Numbered from the stretch's first letter, positions 21,035 through 31,075 are shown. The stretch: DNA of 64,000 bases from CAWDDA01 sp963813345 (GCA_963813345.1 CAWEYR010000028.1:310001-374000); one strand, 5' to 3'. The notes: generated from the letters alone by a model not told the origin. Translations and numbers: made by a program.

Positions 21035-22426
21035 ATGAGTAAGTTTCGTCGATTGACTTGCGCCCTTCTTGCTGCCGCAATGCTCGCAGGTCCGGCCAGC
21101 CTGCAGGGACAAACAAAAGCGACTGCAGCGAAATCCGCAGTTCCGAAAGTAGTCTTTAAGGATGTGAAGCTGAAGAACGGATTGCGAGTGCTCCTGGTGG
21201 AAGAGCATGCGGCGCCCGTAGTCTCGCTGGCTCTGATATATGACGTCGGATCGCGCAACGAGAAGCAGGGTCGCACCGGATTCGCCCATCTTTTCGAACA
21301 CATGATGTTCCAGGGCTCTGAGAATGTCGGCAAGAGCGAACACTTCACGCTCATCGAAAGAAACGGCGGTACGATGAACGGCACGACCAACGAAGAGCGA
21401 ACGCTCTACTTTGAAACGCTGCCGGCGAATCAACTCGATCTCATGCTCTTTCTCGAGGCTGACAGGATGAAGGGCCTCGACATCTCGAAGGAGAACCTCG
21501 ACAACCAGCGGAAAGCGGTTCAGGAAGAGCGCCGCTTAGGTCTCGATAATCAGCCGTATGGAAAGCTGAGAGAGAAGTTCGGCGAGACGATGTACGACAA
21601 CTTCGCATACAAGCACTCGGTGATCGGCTCGATGGATGACCTGAATGCGGCGTCGATTGAAGACGTCAAGGAATTCTTCCGCATCTATTACGCTCCGAAC
21701 AACGCGGTTCTTGCGCTCGTTGGCGACTTCAAGACAGAAGAGGCGCTGGCAAAGGTTCGCAAGGCATTCGAAGGGATTCCAGCTCAGCCTGCCGCGGCCG
21801 CTGTAGACACGACCGAGCCCGAGCAGACTGCCGAACGCCGTTTTTCCGTCGATGATCCGCTTGCACAGCTGGCAATGCTCAACATCGGTTACAAGGGGAT
21901 CAAAGGAAACACACCGGACGCGTACGCACTTCAGATCGCTGCGACAATCCTTGGCGGCGGACAGAGCTCGCGTCTTTATCAAAAGCTTGTGAAGGAAAAA
22001 CAGCTCGTGCTTTCGGTTGGAAGTTTTGCGGGCTCTCGCCGAGGACCAGGAGCATTCCAGATTCAAGCGAACATTCCTCAGAACAAGAAGGTCGAAGACG
22101 CGGAAGCGGCAATTTATGAAGAGATTGCTCGTCTGCAGCAGGAACCGGTAGCCGACTGGGAGCTCGAAAAAGCGAAACAGTTTTTGAAGCGGGGCGCCAT
22201 CGGCCAGGTACAGAGCTCGCTTGGCCTGGCAATCAATCTCGCAGAGGCTGCAGTCGCGTGGAACGATCCGAATCTTATAAACACGCGACTCGACAAGTCG
22301 TTGGCGGTCACGAAAGAGGACATCCAACGCGTCGCGAAACAATACCTGCAGCCAGCAAAGCGAACGGTCGGCGTTGCGATTCCAAAACCGAAAGCTACTG
22401 CCGGCGCGGCAGGAACTGCGAATTAG
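21035..22426 (+). CDS. M16 family zinc peptidase (catalytic subunit)
   Basis: A 463-residue secreted or periplasmic insulinase-family peptidase. The N-terminal 25 residues are a signal peptide (LTCALLAAAMLAGPASLQGQ). The inverted zinc motif HLFEHMMFQGS (HxxEH) lies at about residue 85 with the downstream Glu about 75 residues later. The C-terminal M16 domain contains LGGGQSSRLYQKLV. It forms a pair with the next gene, ten bases downstream, which lacks the zinc motif: the usual active/inactive arrangement. ATG 21035 has a GAAAGGAAG ribosome site. Confidence 0.92.
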   Translation: MSKFRRLTCALLAAAMLAGPASLQGQTKATAAKSAVPKVVFKDVKLKNGLRVLLVEEHAAPVVSLALIYDVGSRNEKQGRTGFAHLFEHMMFQGSENVGKSEHFTLIERNGGTMNGTTNEERTLYFETLPANQLDLMLFLEADRMKGLDISKENLDNQRKAVQEERRLGLDNQPYGKLREKFGETMYDNFAYKHSVIGSMDDLNAASIEDVKEFFRIYYAPNNAVLALVGDFKTEEALAKVRKAFEGIPAQPAAAAVDTTEPEQTAERRFSVDDPLAQLAMLNIGYKGIKGNTPDAYALQIAATILGGGQSSRLYQKLVKEKQLVLSVGSFAGSRRGPGAFQIQANIPQNKKVEDAEAAIYEEIARLQQEPVADWELEKAKQFLKRGAIGQVQSSLGLAINLAEAAVAWNDPNLINTRLDKSLAVTKEDIQRVAKQYLQPAKRTVGVAIPKPKATAGAAGTAN

Positions 22427-22435
22427 AAGGGTAGG

Positions 22436-23986
22436 GTGATTGAAGTGAACATCAGAACGACAAGAATGCACCACATCATTGCGGCTACGGTGCTCGTCGC
22501 ACTGGTTGCGCTCGGCGCCGTCTCAACTCCTGCACAGCAACCGCAGCAGCAGCAACCGCAGCGGCCCGAATCGAAGGGCGTTGTCATCAAGGGCAAAGCC
22601 CCGGTTAACAAAGAGATTCTCAAAGTAACACTTCCCAAACCGTACGAGACAAAACTTGCTAACGGAATGCAGGTTCTGATCCTTGAAGATCACAGGCTTC
22701 CGACATTCAGCATGCAGATGGTCTTCTTGAGCGGCGGCCTCGCAGATCCAGCTGGAAACGAAGGTTCAGCGCAATATGTCGCCAATATGCTGCGTGAAGG
22801 AACAAAGACGCGAAATAGTCGCGATATAGCGGAACAGGTAGATAAACTTGGTGCGTCGCTTAGTGCAAATGCCGGGCTGACATCGTTCACCTCTGTAGTT
22901 AGCGCTTCCGGACTGAAAGAGAACTACGATCAAATCCTCGAGCTCTTTGCTGACGTAATTCTCAACCCGACCTTTCCGGCGGATGAACTCAAGAAATTGA
23001 AGGACCGCAACACCTCGCAGATCAGACTGCAGCGATCACAGGCCGGGTTCCTGGCGAGCGAGATGTTTGCGCGCGCCATTTATGGGAAGCATCCGGGCGG
23101 CCGGTTTGCGCTCAATGCGGACCAGATTCAGAGATTCACACCAGAGGTTCTCGCAAAGTTCCACTCGACATTCTACAAGCCCAACAATGCGATCTTTGCG
23201 ATTGTTGGCGACGTGAATCGCGCTGCGATCATCGCCTCGCTCGAAAAGACATTCGCGTCATGGAAACCAGGAGATGTACCGAAGACCGACATCCCAAAGG
23301 TTGAACCGACAGGTCCGTCAAAGATCTATCTCATCAACCGCCCGAACTCGGTTCAGACGAACCTTGTCGTCGGAACTCAATCGATCGAGCGCACCAACCC
23401 CGACTACTTTGCACTCGAAGTGATGAACCAGGTGCTTGGTGGAGGAGCCAGCTCGAGGCTCTTTTTTAACCTGCGGGAAGACAAGGGATACACCTACGGC
23501 GCGTATAGCGGCGTGTCGTCTTTCAAATATCCGGGGGCATTTCGCGCGAACACTGAGGTCCGCACGGACGTAACTAAAGGGTCGATGGATGAGTTGATGT
23601 ACGAGCTCAAACGAATCCGGAGTGAGAAGGTGCCGGCTGAAGAGTTTGAGGCGGCACAGCGCTCAATTGTCGGGGGCTGGGCGCTTCAGCTCGAGTCGCC
23701 GCAAAGCTCTCTTCAGAACGCGATCACGCAGAAGGTTTATGGATTTCCGGCCGATTACTGGGACACATATCCTCAGAAGATATCGGCTGTGACGCCCGAA
23801 GACGCACAGCGTGTCGCACAAAAGTACATCAATCTGGATAAGCTCCAGATCATCGCGGTCGGAGATGCATCGAAGATCTCGGATGTGATGAAGGGATTTG
23901 GCCCAATGGAAGTTTTCGATACAGAGCTCCGCCCTCTGACAAGCACGCCGGCCAGCTCGACGGAAGTACGAAGACAGGACCGCTAG
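22436..23986 (+). CDS. M16 family peptidase-like protein, non-catalytic partner
   Basis: 516 residues with an N-terminal signal (HIIAATVLVALVALGAVS) followed by a Gln/Pro-rich linker. The fold is M16 (MQVLILEDHRLPTFSMQMVF, and GGGASSRLFFNLREDKGYTYG with the substrate-binding R/Y pair), but the zinc motif position reads GSAQYVANMLREGT, so HxxEH is lost. Such proteins act as the inactive half of a heterodimer with a catalytic M16 subunit, here the preceding gene. The stop lies three bases before the B12-subunit start. Confidence 0.9.
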   Translation: MIEVNIRTTRMHHIIAATVLVALVALGAVSTPAQQPQQQQPQRPESKGVVIKGKAPVNKEILKVTLPKPYETKLANGMQVLILEDHRLPTFSMQMVFLSGGLADPAGNEGSAQYVANMLREGTKTRNSRDIAEQVDKLGASLSANAGLTSFTSVVSASGLKENYDQILELFADVILNPTFPADELKKLKDRNTSQIRLQRSQAGFLASEMFARAIYGKHPGGRFALNADQIQRFTPEVLAKFHSTFYKPNNAIFAIVGDVNRAAIIASLEKTFASWKPGDVPKTDIPKVEPTGPSKIYLINRPNSVQTNLVVGTQSIERTNPDYFALEVMNQVLGGGASSRLFFNLREDKGYTYGAYSGVSSFKYPGAFRANTEVRTDVTKGSMDELMYELKRIRSEKVPAEEFEAAQRSIVGGWALQLESPQSSLQNAITQKVYGFPADYWDTYPQKISAVTPEDAQRVAQKYINLDKLQIIAVGDASKISDVMKGFGPMEVFDTELRPLTSTPASSTEVRRQDR

Positions 23987-23989
23987 CCA

Positions 23990-24394
23990 ATGGGTATATC
24001 ACGCGTCAGGGTTCTATTGGCAAAGCCCGGTCTTGATGGTCACGACCGCGGTGTCAAGGTGATTGCCCGCGCGCTTCGTGATGCCGGCATGGAAGTCATC
24101 TACACCGGGCTGAGACAGACGCCGGAGCAGATAGCCAATGCTGCCGAGCAGGAAGATGTGGACATCGTCGGGCTTTCAATCCTCTCAGGCGCGCACATGA
24201 CGATTTTTCCGAGAGTGCGGCAGTTGATGAAGGATCGCGGACTCGACGATGTACTTCTTTTTGGCGGCGGGATAATTCCTGAAGAGGACATTCCCAGACT
24301 CAAGGAACAGGGAGTCTCCGCGGTTTTTCTTCCAGGAACCACGACCGGGGACATCATCCGTTTTATTCAGGAGAATGTGAAGGACCGTGAATAA
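23990..24394 (+). CDS. Cobalamin-binding subunit of methylmalonyl-CoA mutase
   Basis: A 134-residue stand-alone B12-binding domain. It has the base-off motif DGHDRGVKVIARALRDAG (DxHxxG; the His coordinates cobalt) at about residue 18, GLSILSGAHMTIFPRV and the glycine-rich LFGGGIIPEEDI. The length matches the small C-terminal domain of the mutase. It must complete the large subunit encoded about 3 kb upstream; the two M16 genes lie between them on the same strand. ATG 23990 follows the upstream stop by three bases. Confidence 0.92.
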   Translation: MGISRVRVLLAKPGLDGHDRGVKVIARALRDAGMEVIYTGLRQTPEQIANAAEQEDVDIVGLSILSGAHMTIFPRVRQLMKDRGLDDVLLFGGGIIPEEDIPRLKEQGVSAVFLPGTTTGDIIRFIQENVKDRE

Positions 24395-24397
24395 GAC

Positions 24398-24543
24398 GGG
24401 GAGAGAAGAGAAGAGAGAAGTCAACGCAGAAGAGCGCAGAGTGAAGACGCTGAGGCCGCAGAGTAACAATCTGCCATTAGTCTCCGAGCGTACTCGTGCA
24501 GTCTTCAATCTGCGATTCTCTGCGTTGACTTCTTCTCTCCCCG
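24398..24543. repeat. Intergenic hairpin (TCAACGCAGA type)
   Basis: Left arm GAGAAGTCAACGCAGAAGAG and right arm TCTCTGCGTTGACTTCTTCT are complementary, with further pairing of GCAGA segments inward. It sits between the B12 subunit and the third M16 gene. Confidence 0.8.
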
Positions 24544-24572
24544 GTACAGACACACGAAATCATGGAGAAGTA

Positions 24573-27318
24573 ATGCGAAAGACCTGCATGTTGATTTGTT
24601 GCCTTGTGCTCTTAAGTGTCTCGGACGCGTTCGCGCAACAGGCGGCGCAGCCATCCGGGCTTTCGGTTGCCGACGGGCATGACGCGCGCAGCGAGTGTTG
24701 AGGGCATCACCGAGTACCGGCTCGCCAACGGACTCCGAGTTCTGATCTTTCCGGATCAGACAAAGCAGACGATCACGGTGAACATGACCTATCTCGTCGG
24801 CTCGAAACACGAGAACTATGGCGAGACTGGAATGGCGCATCTGCTTGAACATCTCGTGTTCAAGGGAACACCAAAGCACACTGACATTCCGAAAGAGCTG
24901 ACCGAGCATGGCACGCGGCCAAACGGGTCGACGTGGTTTGATCGCACCAACTACTTCGAGACGTTTTCAGCAACCGACGAAAATCTGAAGTGGGCCTTGG
25001 ATCTCGAAGCGGATCGCATGTTGAACTCGTTCATCGCGAAGAAGGATCTCGACAGCGAGATGACGGTCGTTCGCAATGAATTCGAGATGGGCGAGAACAG
25101 CCCATTCGGAGTGCTTGTCGATCGTGTCTTTTCGACCGCTTACCTCTGGCATAACTACGGTAAATCAACCATCGGTGCGCGAGCTGATATCGAAAACGTT
25201 CCAATCGACCGGCTGCAGGCTTTCTACAAGAAATACTATCAGCCTGACAATGCTGTGCTGCTGGTTGCCGGAAAGATTGACGAGCAGAAGACCATCGATC
25301 TGGTGCATCAGTATTTCAGCCCGCTACCGAAACCTTCGCGGGAGCTCCCGAAAATTTATACGGCTGATCCGGTGCAGGACGGAGAGCGCCTGATCAGCAT
25401 CCGCCGAACCGGTGACACGCAGCTTGTGGGGGCCGCGTATCACATTCCCGGCGGGTCCCATCCTGACGCGCCGTTAGCCAGCATCCTCATGCAGGTCTTC
25501 AGCGATACGCCCTCCGGAAGACTTCACAAGGCACTGGTTGAGACAAAGAAGGCAAGCAGCGTCTTTTCGTTTCCGTATATCTTTGGCGAGCCGAGCCTGA
25601 TGATGTTTGGAGCCGAGGTCCGGCAGGAGCAATCCCTCGACGCCGCGCGCGATACGCTCCTCGAGGTCCTCGAGAACGTCGCCAAGACACCAATCACAAA
25701 GGAAGAAGTAGATCGCGCCCGCACTCAACTGCTCAAGCAGATCGAGCTCAACCTCAATTCGTCCGAACAGGTTGGACTCGAGCTGAGCGAGTGGATTGGA
25801 TCGGGCGACTGGCGTCTGCTCTTCATCAACCGTGATCGGCTGCGAAAAGCTTCAGTTGAAGACGTGCAGCGAGCCGCGACGACCTATATCAAGACGTCGA
25901 ATCGTACGCTTGGACTCTTTATACCAACGCCAAAGCCCGACCGCGCCGAGATTCCGCCGGTGCCGGATGTGCTGGCGCTGGTCAAAGACTACAAGGGTGA
26001 TGCGGCAATTGCTGCTGGCGAGGCATTCGATCCTTCGCCGGCAAACATTGAAGCGAGAACTTCGCGCAGCACTGCCGGGGGGCTGAAACTTGCTCTGCTG
26101 CCCAAGAAGACGCGCGGCTCGACAGTCGTCGCCAATCTTGCTCTCCATCTCGGTGACGAAAAGAGTCTCATGAATCGCGATACGGCAGGGGAGCTCGCCG
26201 GATCGATGCTCACGCGGGGCACATCAAAAAAGACGCGGCAGCAGATTCAGGACGAGTTCGATCGGCTGAAAGCTCGCGTAAACATTGGTGGAAACGCAAC
26301 CGGAGTCAGTGTATCGATCGAGACGATTCGCGAGAATCTTCCCGCGACACTGAAGCTCGTCGGCGAAGTGTTGCGTGATCCCTCATTTCCGGCAACCGAG
26401 TTCGATCAGCTCAAGCAGGAGATGCTCGCGGGCATCGAGCAGCAGAAGAGTGAGCCGACGACGGTCGCGGTTGTGAAAATTCAGCGACATCTGAGTCCTT
26501 ATCCCAAAGGGCACGTGAAGTACGTGATGACGCCGGATGAAAGTATCGAAGCGATCAAAGCTGCCACACTGGACGAGACCAAGAAGTTCTATGCGGATTT
26601 CTATGGCGCGTCAGCCGGCGAGCTTACGGTTGTTGGGGATTTCGATGACAAGGAGATCGCGAAGCTGGCTCAGGAACTGTTGGGGGACTGGAAAAGCAAG
26701 ACCCCGTACACGCGTATCCCGACGGTCTATCGCGACATCGCGGCAATCAACGAATCGATCGAAACGCCTGACAAGGCAAACGCGTTCTTTGTTGCAGGCG
26801 AGAATCTGAAGATAAAGGACGACAACCCGGATTATCCCGCGCTCGTGCTTGGCGACTTCATGCTTGGCGGCGGCTTTCTCAATTCCCGTCTTGCCACGAG
26901 GATCAGACAGAAGGATGGTCTCAGCTACGGTGTGGGCTCTCAGCTGCAGGTGGGCTCGCTCGATGAGAGTGGCGCGCTGCTTGGTTATGCGATCTATGCG
27001 CCACAGAACGTAACCAAGCTCGAGGCTGCATTCAGGGAAGAGATAGATAAAGTTCTCAAGGACGGGTTCACCGAGCAGGAGATAAAAGATGCCAAGAGCG
27101 GTTATCTCCAATCGCGCAAGGTGAGCCGCGCGCAGGACGCCGAGCTTTCGAGTCGTTTGAGGAACTATCTCTTCATCAATCGCACACTCGCCTGGGACAC
27201 CGACTTTGAAAAGAAGATCGAGGCTCTCACCGGAGAGCAGATAAGGGCTGCGCTGAGGAAGTATGTTGACCCCGCGAAACTTTCGGTTGTAAAGGCCGGA
27301 GACTTCAAGAAGACGTAA
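24573..27318 (+). CDS. Double-length M16 family zinc peptidase (one frameshift near 5' end)
   Basis: About 910 residues: two M16 halves fused. The start MRKTCMLICCLVLLSVSDAF is a signal peptide from ATG 24573. A one-base shift near 24675 leads into GITEYRLANGLRVLIFPDQ. The first half carries the zinc motif HLLEHLVFKGTPKH (HxxEH). The second half (GGLKLALLPKKTRG onward) lacks it but contains LGGGFLNSRLATRIRQKDGL near the C-terminus. This resembles fused PqqL-type peptidases of the outer envelope. It is the third M16 gene in a row. Confidence 0.9.
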
Positions 27319-27335
27319 GCACATGGAATAAGATT

Positions 27336-27416
27336 TCACAGAAGGTAACAAAGGAACGAAGGAAAGAGTCGTGCAGAAATCAATTTCCCTTCGTTTCCTT
27401 TGTTGCCTTCTGTTGA
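27336..27416. repeat. Intergenic hairpin (ACAGAAGGTAACAAAGG type)
   Basis: ACAGAAGGTAACAAAGGAACG on the left faces CGTTTCCTTTGTTGCCTTCT on the right, separated by about 30 bases. It is another unrelated-sequence palindrome in the same kind of position, between the M16 gene and comF. Confidence 0.8.
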
Positions 27417-28080
27417 GTTTTTCTCAACACTTCAAGACGCTCTGCTTGGCGTTCTTCTATCCCTCCTTCTGCCACGTTTGCGGTGCAATCGTCGAATCGA
27501 GGTTTGACGGCGTTGCATGCCGTGAATGCTGGCTCGGATTACCATCTGACTGAAAGGGAGGAGTCAACAGGATGACGCTTCGTATCTTCTCCTATTCTGC
27601 CTCGTGCGGTCCTCACGAGGCCCGTGGCGCGAAACAGTCCTGCAGCTCAAGAGAGCGCCTGTGATCGCTCCCCGTGTCCGCGCCGCACTTGTCGAACGAC
27701 TCGATGCATCGGGCATTCGATTCGACTGCGTTATTCCCGTGCCGTTGCACAGAGCGCGCGAGCGTGAGCGCGGGTTCAATCAGGCTGCAGTCATTGCGCG
27801 CGCAATCGCAACGTCGAGACGCTTGCAGTTAAATGAGGCGAGCCTCGTGCGCACAAAGGCGACACTTCCGCACCGGGCCGGAACCAGCCAAAAGGATCGC
27901 GCGAAGAGCCTGCGCGGCGCGTTCAAAGTGGCGGCTCCCCGCTTGATCGCATCTCGAACAGTACTTCTTGTAGATGATGTCATGACAACCGGAGCCACGG
28001 CGCGTGAAGCAGCAACGACGCTGCTCGCCGGCGGCGCGAGTGCGGTCGGGTTGCTGACGATCGCTCGGGTAGAGCGGTGA
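27413..28080 (+). CDS. ComF-family phosphoribosyltransferase-like protein (frameshifted)
   Basis: The N-terminal part (SFCHVCGAIVE, then CRECW) is the ComF zinc-binding segment. After a shift near 27550 the chain continues through RSSRGPWRETVLQLKR and CVIPVPLHRARERERGFNQA, ending with the PRPP-binding motif VLLVDDVMTTGATARE. Total about 220 residues, normal for ComF, which is linked to DNA uptake in competent bacteria and is widespread elsewhere with unclear function. A TTG at 27413 is the likely start, inside the right arm of a hairpin repeat. Confidence 0.85.
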
Positions 28081-28085
28081 TCGCA

Positions 28086-28219
28086 TGACGCCGGAGGCGT
28101 AAAGATCGTAGCCAGGGGTTGAGTCTTCGAAACCCCTGGTTGCATTGTGAGAGATGAGTGCATCCCGGAGGGATGCGAGAAAACGGATCATGGTGGCACC
28201 TGCGTTTTTTCTCGCATCC
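28086..28219. repeat. Family C repeat, left part (split by IS110 copy 1)
   Basis: Matches the intact copy at 15.5 kb up to CTCGCATCC and is then interrupted at a CT dinucleotide. The remainder (CCGGGATGCAATT, then the inverted CCAGGGG segment) resumes at 29864-29925. Confidence 0.9.
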
Positions 28220-28324
28220 CTTATATGTGTTTTGGGCGGGGTGGAGGTTTGGAGGAGGGGCGGCAGCCCCTCCTCCAATCATCCACGTAGAGACGCCTTT
28301 GGGACTGACAAATAGAATGGACAC

Positions 28325-28505
28325 GATGAGGCCGAAGGTGCAAATTAGGCTCCGAACCGCGCATCGTCCCGTTACGAATATCGCACCCGACCGCGTTAAC
28401 GGTTTACGGAGACTTTCGAACGGGACGAAGCGATTCGGTTGAAACGCATCACTCAGATGTCGTCTCGAGAAGACTCAATATAAGGCTTGCGCCGACCGAA
28501 TCCAA
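28325..28505 (+). ncRNA. Predicted IS110 bridge RNA, copy 1
   Basis: Located between the IS left end and the transposase gene, as in the IS110 subgroup. It has three parts: a 5' stem-loop (28328-28353); a target-binding loop closed by GCATCGTCCCGTT (28361-28373) with AACGGGACGAAGC (28419-28431, one mismatch); and a donor-binding loop closed by GATTCGGT (28432-28439) with ACCGAATC (28495-28502). Target guides: CGCACCC (28382-28388) against target CGCATCC (six of seven), and CGGAG (28407-28411), complementary to CTCCG. Donor guides: CTCAGATGTC (28452-28461), identical to the right end, and ATATAAG (28478-28484), complementary to CTTATAT of the left end. Boundaries are approximate. Confidence 0.8.
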
Positions 28506-28542
28506 GCGTGGTCTCAGCAGAATCGCGATGGAGGTGGATCAA

Positions 28543-29808
28543 ATGAAAAGCGAGACCAGTGAGTTGGCAGCATTGATCGGATGGGACTGGGCAGATCAGT
28601 CACACGAGCTAAGACTGCGAACAGATTCGGGAGAGCTCGAGCACTACAGGATCAGTCAGGACCCGAATGCTCTACACGAATGGGTTCACAAGCAACGTGA
28701 ACGATTTGGGGGCAGGAAGATTGCGATAGCCATAGAGCAGAGACGGGGAGCGGTGGTCTACGCTCTGATGACCTATGAGTTCATAGTGCTTTATCCGATC
28801 AATCCAAAATCACTTGCGAGGTTTCGGGAGGCACTTCGACCAAGCAAGGCCAAGGATGATCCGACAGATGCGGACTTGTTGCTCGAACTGGTAACCAAGC
28901 ATCGAGACAGGCTCAGAGCGTGGAATCCAGAAGATGAAGCAGGGCGAGAGCTTCGGCTGATGGTCGAGTATCGACGCAAGCTGGTTGATCAGAGGACGCA
29001 GCGCACCCAGCAATTGACCGAGTGGCTTAAGTCGTATTTTCCGCAGGCTTTGAAGTGGGCTGGGGATCTGGATGAGGTGAAGGCCTGTGAGTTTCTTGAA
29101 ACCTGGTCCAGTTTGGATGAGATGAAAGCGGCCGGCCCCGATGTCCTGAGGAAGTTCTTTTCACACCAGGGGCGCTGGAGTAAGACAATCAAGAGGCTGC
29201 TGCAGGAAATAAGTGAGTCGAGAACGCTAACAACTGACGGTGCTGTTGTCCGGTCAACGAGTATGATTGTTCAAATAACAGCCCGAGAAGTGAGATTGCT
29301 TAGCGAGTCAATCAATGAGTTCCAAGAGCGAATTGAGCAGCTGTTTGCCTTGCACCCGGATCAAGACCTCTTCACGAGCCTTCCTGGTGCTGGAAAGGTC
29401 CTGGCACCGCGATTGTGTGCAATGATGGGAACAGACCGGTCCCGATATGCATCACCTGAGGAGGTCCAAGAGTTCTCGGGAATCGCTCCAGTCACAGAGC
29501 GAAGCGGGAAATCAAACTGGGTGCACAGAAGGTTCGCCTGTCCACAGTTCTTCCATCAAACATTTGTGGAATATGCCAAGCAGTCCATTCGGCAATCGGA
29601 ATGGGCGAGAGCATATTACCAAGGCTGTCGCAACCGTGGCACAAGTCACAACGCTGCACTCCGGGCTCTGGCTTTCAAATGGATTCGGATAATCTACCGC
29701 TGCTGGATGGACAGAGTTCCTTACAACGAGCTGACCTACCAGACAGCACTGATACGGCACGGGTCACCGTTGGCAAGAAACATCAATGGCTCCGCACTTC
29801 CGGCTTGA
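28543..29808 (+). CDS. IS110-family transposase (intact)
   Basis: A 421-residue DEDD-type recombinase. The N-terminal RuvC-like domain begins with GWDWADQSHELRL (first Asp) and includes KAKDDPTDADLLLEL with further acidic residues. The C-terminal domain has LPGAGKVLAPRLCAMMG, then SGIAPVTERSGKS, the region with the catalytic Ser in this family. The start is ATG 28543, preceded by GGAGGTGG; the upstream in-frame start lies within that ribosome site. The enzyme joins donor and target at a core dinucleotide chosen by a bridge RNA. The gene is uninterrupted, so this copy may be active. Confidence 0.93.
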   Translation: MKSETSELAALIGWDWADQSHELRLRTDSGELEHYRISQDPNALHEWVHKQRERFGGRKIAIAIEQRRGAVVYALMTYEFIVLYPINPKSLARFREALRPSKAKDDPTDADLLLELVTKHRDRLRAWNPEDEAGRELRLMVEYRRKLVDQRTQRTQQLTEWLKSYFPQALKWAGDLDEVKACEFLETWSSLDEMKAAGPDVLRKFFSHQGRWSKTIKRLLQEISESRTLTTDGAVVRSTSMIVQITAREVRLLSESINEFQERIEQLFALHPDQDLFTSLPGAGKVLAPRLCAMMGTDRSRYASPEEVQEFSGIAPVTERSGKSNWVHRRFACPQFFHQTFVEYAKQSIRQSEWARAYYQGCRNRGTSHNAALRALAFKWIRIIYRCWMDRVPYNELTYQTALIRHGSPLARNINGSALPA

Positions 29809-29863
29809 AGGCTAGGAGTGCGCGACCAGTGATTTTTGGATTGACAAAACATCTCAGATGTCT

Positions 29864-29930
29864 CCGGGATGCAATTGGTCAAATGCAACGAACCAGGGGT
29901 TTCGAAGACTCAACCCCTGGCTACGTCTCA
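29864..29930. repeat. Family C repeat, right part
   Basis: CCGGGATGCAATTGGTCAA followed by CCAGGGGTTTCGAAGACTC and AACCCCTGGCTACG, continuing the copy interrupted by IS110. Confidence 0.9.
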
Positions 29931-30002
29931 CACCGATTCGGCGCGACCCAAAGACTCTTGCTTCTCCTGCATCCGGCTGATTAACATACCGAAGTTCACC
30001 CT

Positions 30003-31035
30003 ATGAAGCTTCCATCACTTCTCAGCCTTGTCACCGACGATCTGGCGCTGGATCTTGGCACGTCGAGGACGCGTGTTTTCGCCCGCGGCAGGGGCATCGT
30101 CGTAAACGAACCTTCGCTCCTGGCCTATGACCTTCCCTCGCGTGAAGTCGTCGCCGTGGGTCTCGAAGCCATGGAGCTCGAGGGACGCGCATCCGAGGAG
30201 ATTCAGATCATCAGCCCACTCCAGGATGGAGTCGTAGCTGATTCGACATTTGCCGGGAAACTGATCGAAAGCTACATTCGCAAAGCGCGCGACGGCCGCT
30301 CATCGATCTCGCGGCGCGTATTGATCTCGATCGCTGCTGATGCAACGGACATCGAGTACTATGCGCTGCGCTATGCCGCCAAGGAAGCAAGCGTCAACAA
30401 TGTGCACTTCATCAACAAAGGGATGGTCGCGATTCTTGGATCGGGAGTATCACCGGAAGATCAACGCGCAACCCTGGTGGTTGATGTAGGCGCGGGCACG
30501 ACGACGATCGCAGCCATGGTTCACAACCATCTGATTCTGACGCGCACGCTTCGGGTTGGCGGTAATGACATGGACGCGGCTGTGATCGAGATGATCAAGC
30601 AGAATCACGGTATGCTTGTCGGACCGCGCACAGCCGAACGGGTCAAGATCGAGCTCGGTTGCGCGATGCCTTTTGATCAGGAAACAACGACAATGGTCAA
30701 GGGGCGAAGTACGGTCGCCGGCAGTCCTGATATGGCGATCGTCAACAGCATTGAAGTCCACGAAGCGCTCGAGCCTGTAGTCTACGAGAGTTGTGACAGC
30801 CATCGCGGAGGCCCTTGAAGCGCTTCCTCCCGAGGCCGCCGGTGATATCTATGATAGAGGCATGGTGCTCGCGGGTGGGGCAGCGCTGCTGGCGGGCTTT
30901 GACGAAAGGCTGACGAGAGAGACAGAGCTTGCGGTCCAGCTCACCGAAAGCCCGGCGAGGGCAGTCATCCGCGGGCTCGGACTTCTTTTCGAAGATGCGC
31001 TCCGGCTGCGCCGCGCGATTGTTAAACCTTCTTAA
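30003..31035 (+). CDS. mreB: MreB-family actin-like protein (one frameshift)
   Basis: Bacterial actin homologue that guides lateral wall synthesis. The start is MKLPSLLSLVTDDLALDLGT with the phosphate-1 motif DLGTSRTRV. The second phosphate motif reads VVDVGAGTTTIAAM and the adenosine region MVLAGGAALLAGFDERL. A shift near 30792 splits off the last 80 residues; total length is about 344, as expected. Phosphate and adenosine motifs are intact, but the sequence diverges from classical MreB and no mreC or mreD follows, so it may be a paralogue (Mbl-like). Confidence 0.85.
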
Positions 31036-31069
31036 GCTGGTTTTTAGTGCACTTAGCGAGCTTTCATGC

Positions 31070-31075
31070 TATAAT
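31070..31075 (+). promoter_or_regulatory. Consensus -10 element upstream of a structured RNA
   Basis: TATAAT, a perfect -10 hexamer, lies 35 bases after the mreB-like stop. No good -35 is seen at 16-18 bases upstream. Transcription would begin near 31082, exactly where a nested RNA fold starts. Confidence 0.45.

Larger units (their letters stand above)
28222..29861 (+). mobile_element. IS110-family insertion sequence, copy 1
   Basis: An element of about 1640 bp. Its limits are fixed by comparison with the intact family C repeat: the left flank ends GCATCC-CT and the right flank resumes CT-CCGGGATGC, where the uninterrupted repeat reads GCATCC-CT-CCGGGATGC. A CT core is therefore present at both junctions, as known for the IS110 member IS621. 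Left end TATATGTG, right end CTCAGATGT; there are no terminal inverted repeats and no longer target duplication, which fits the family. It contains a structured non-coding left end and one transposase gene. Confidence 0.92.
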
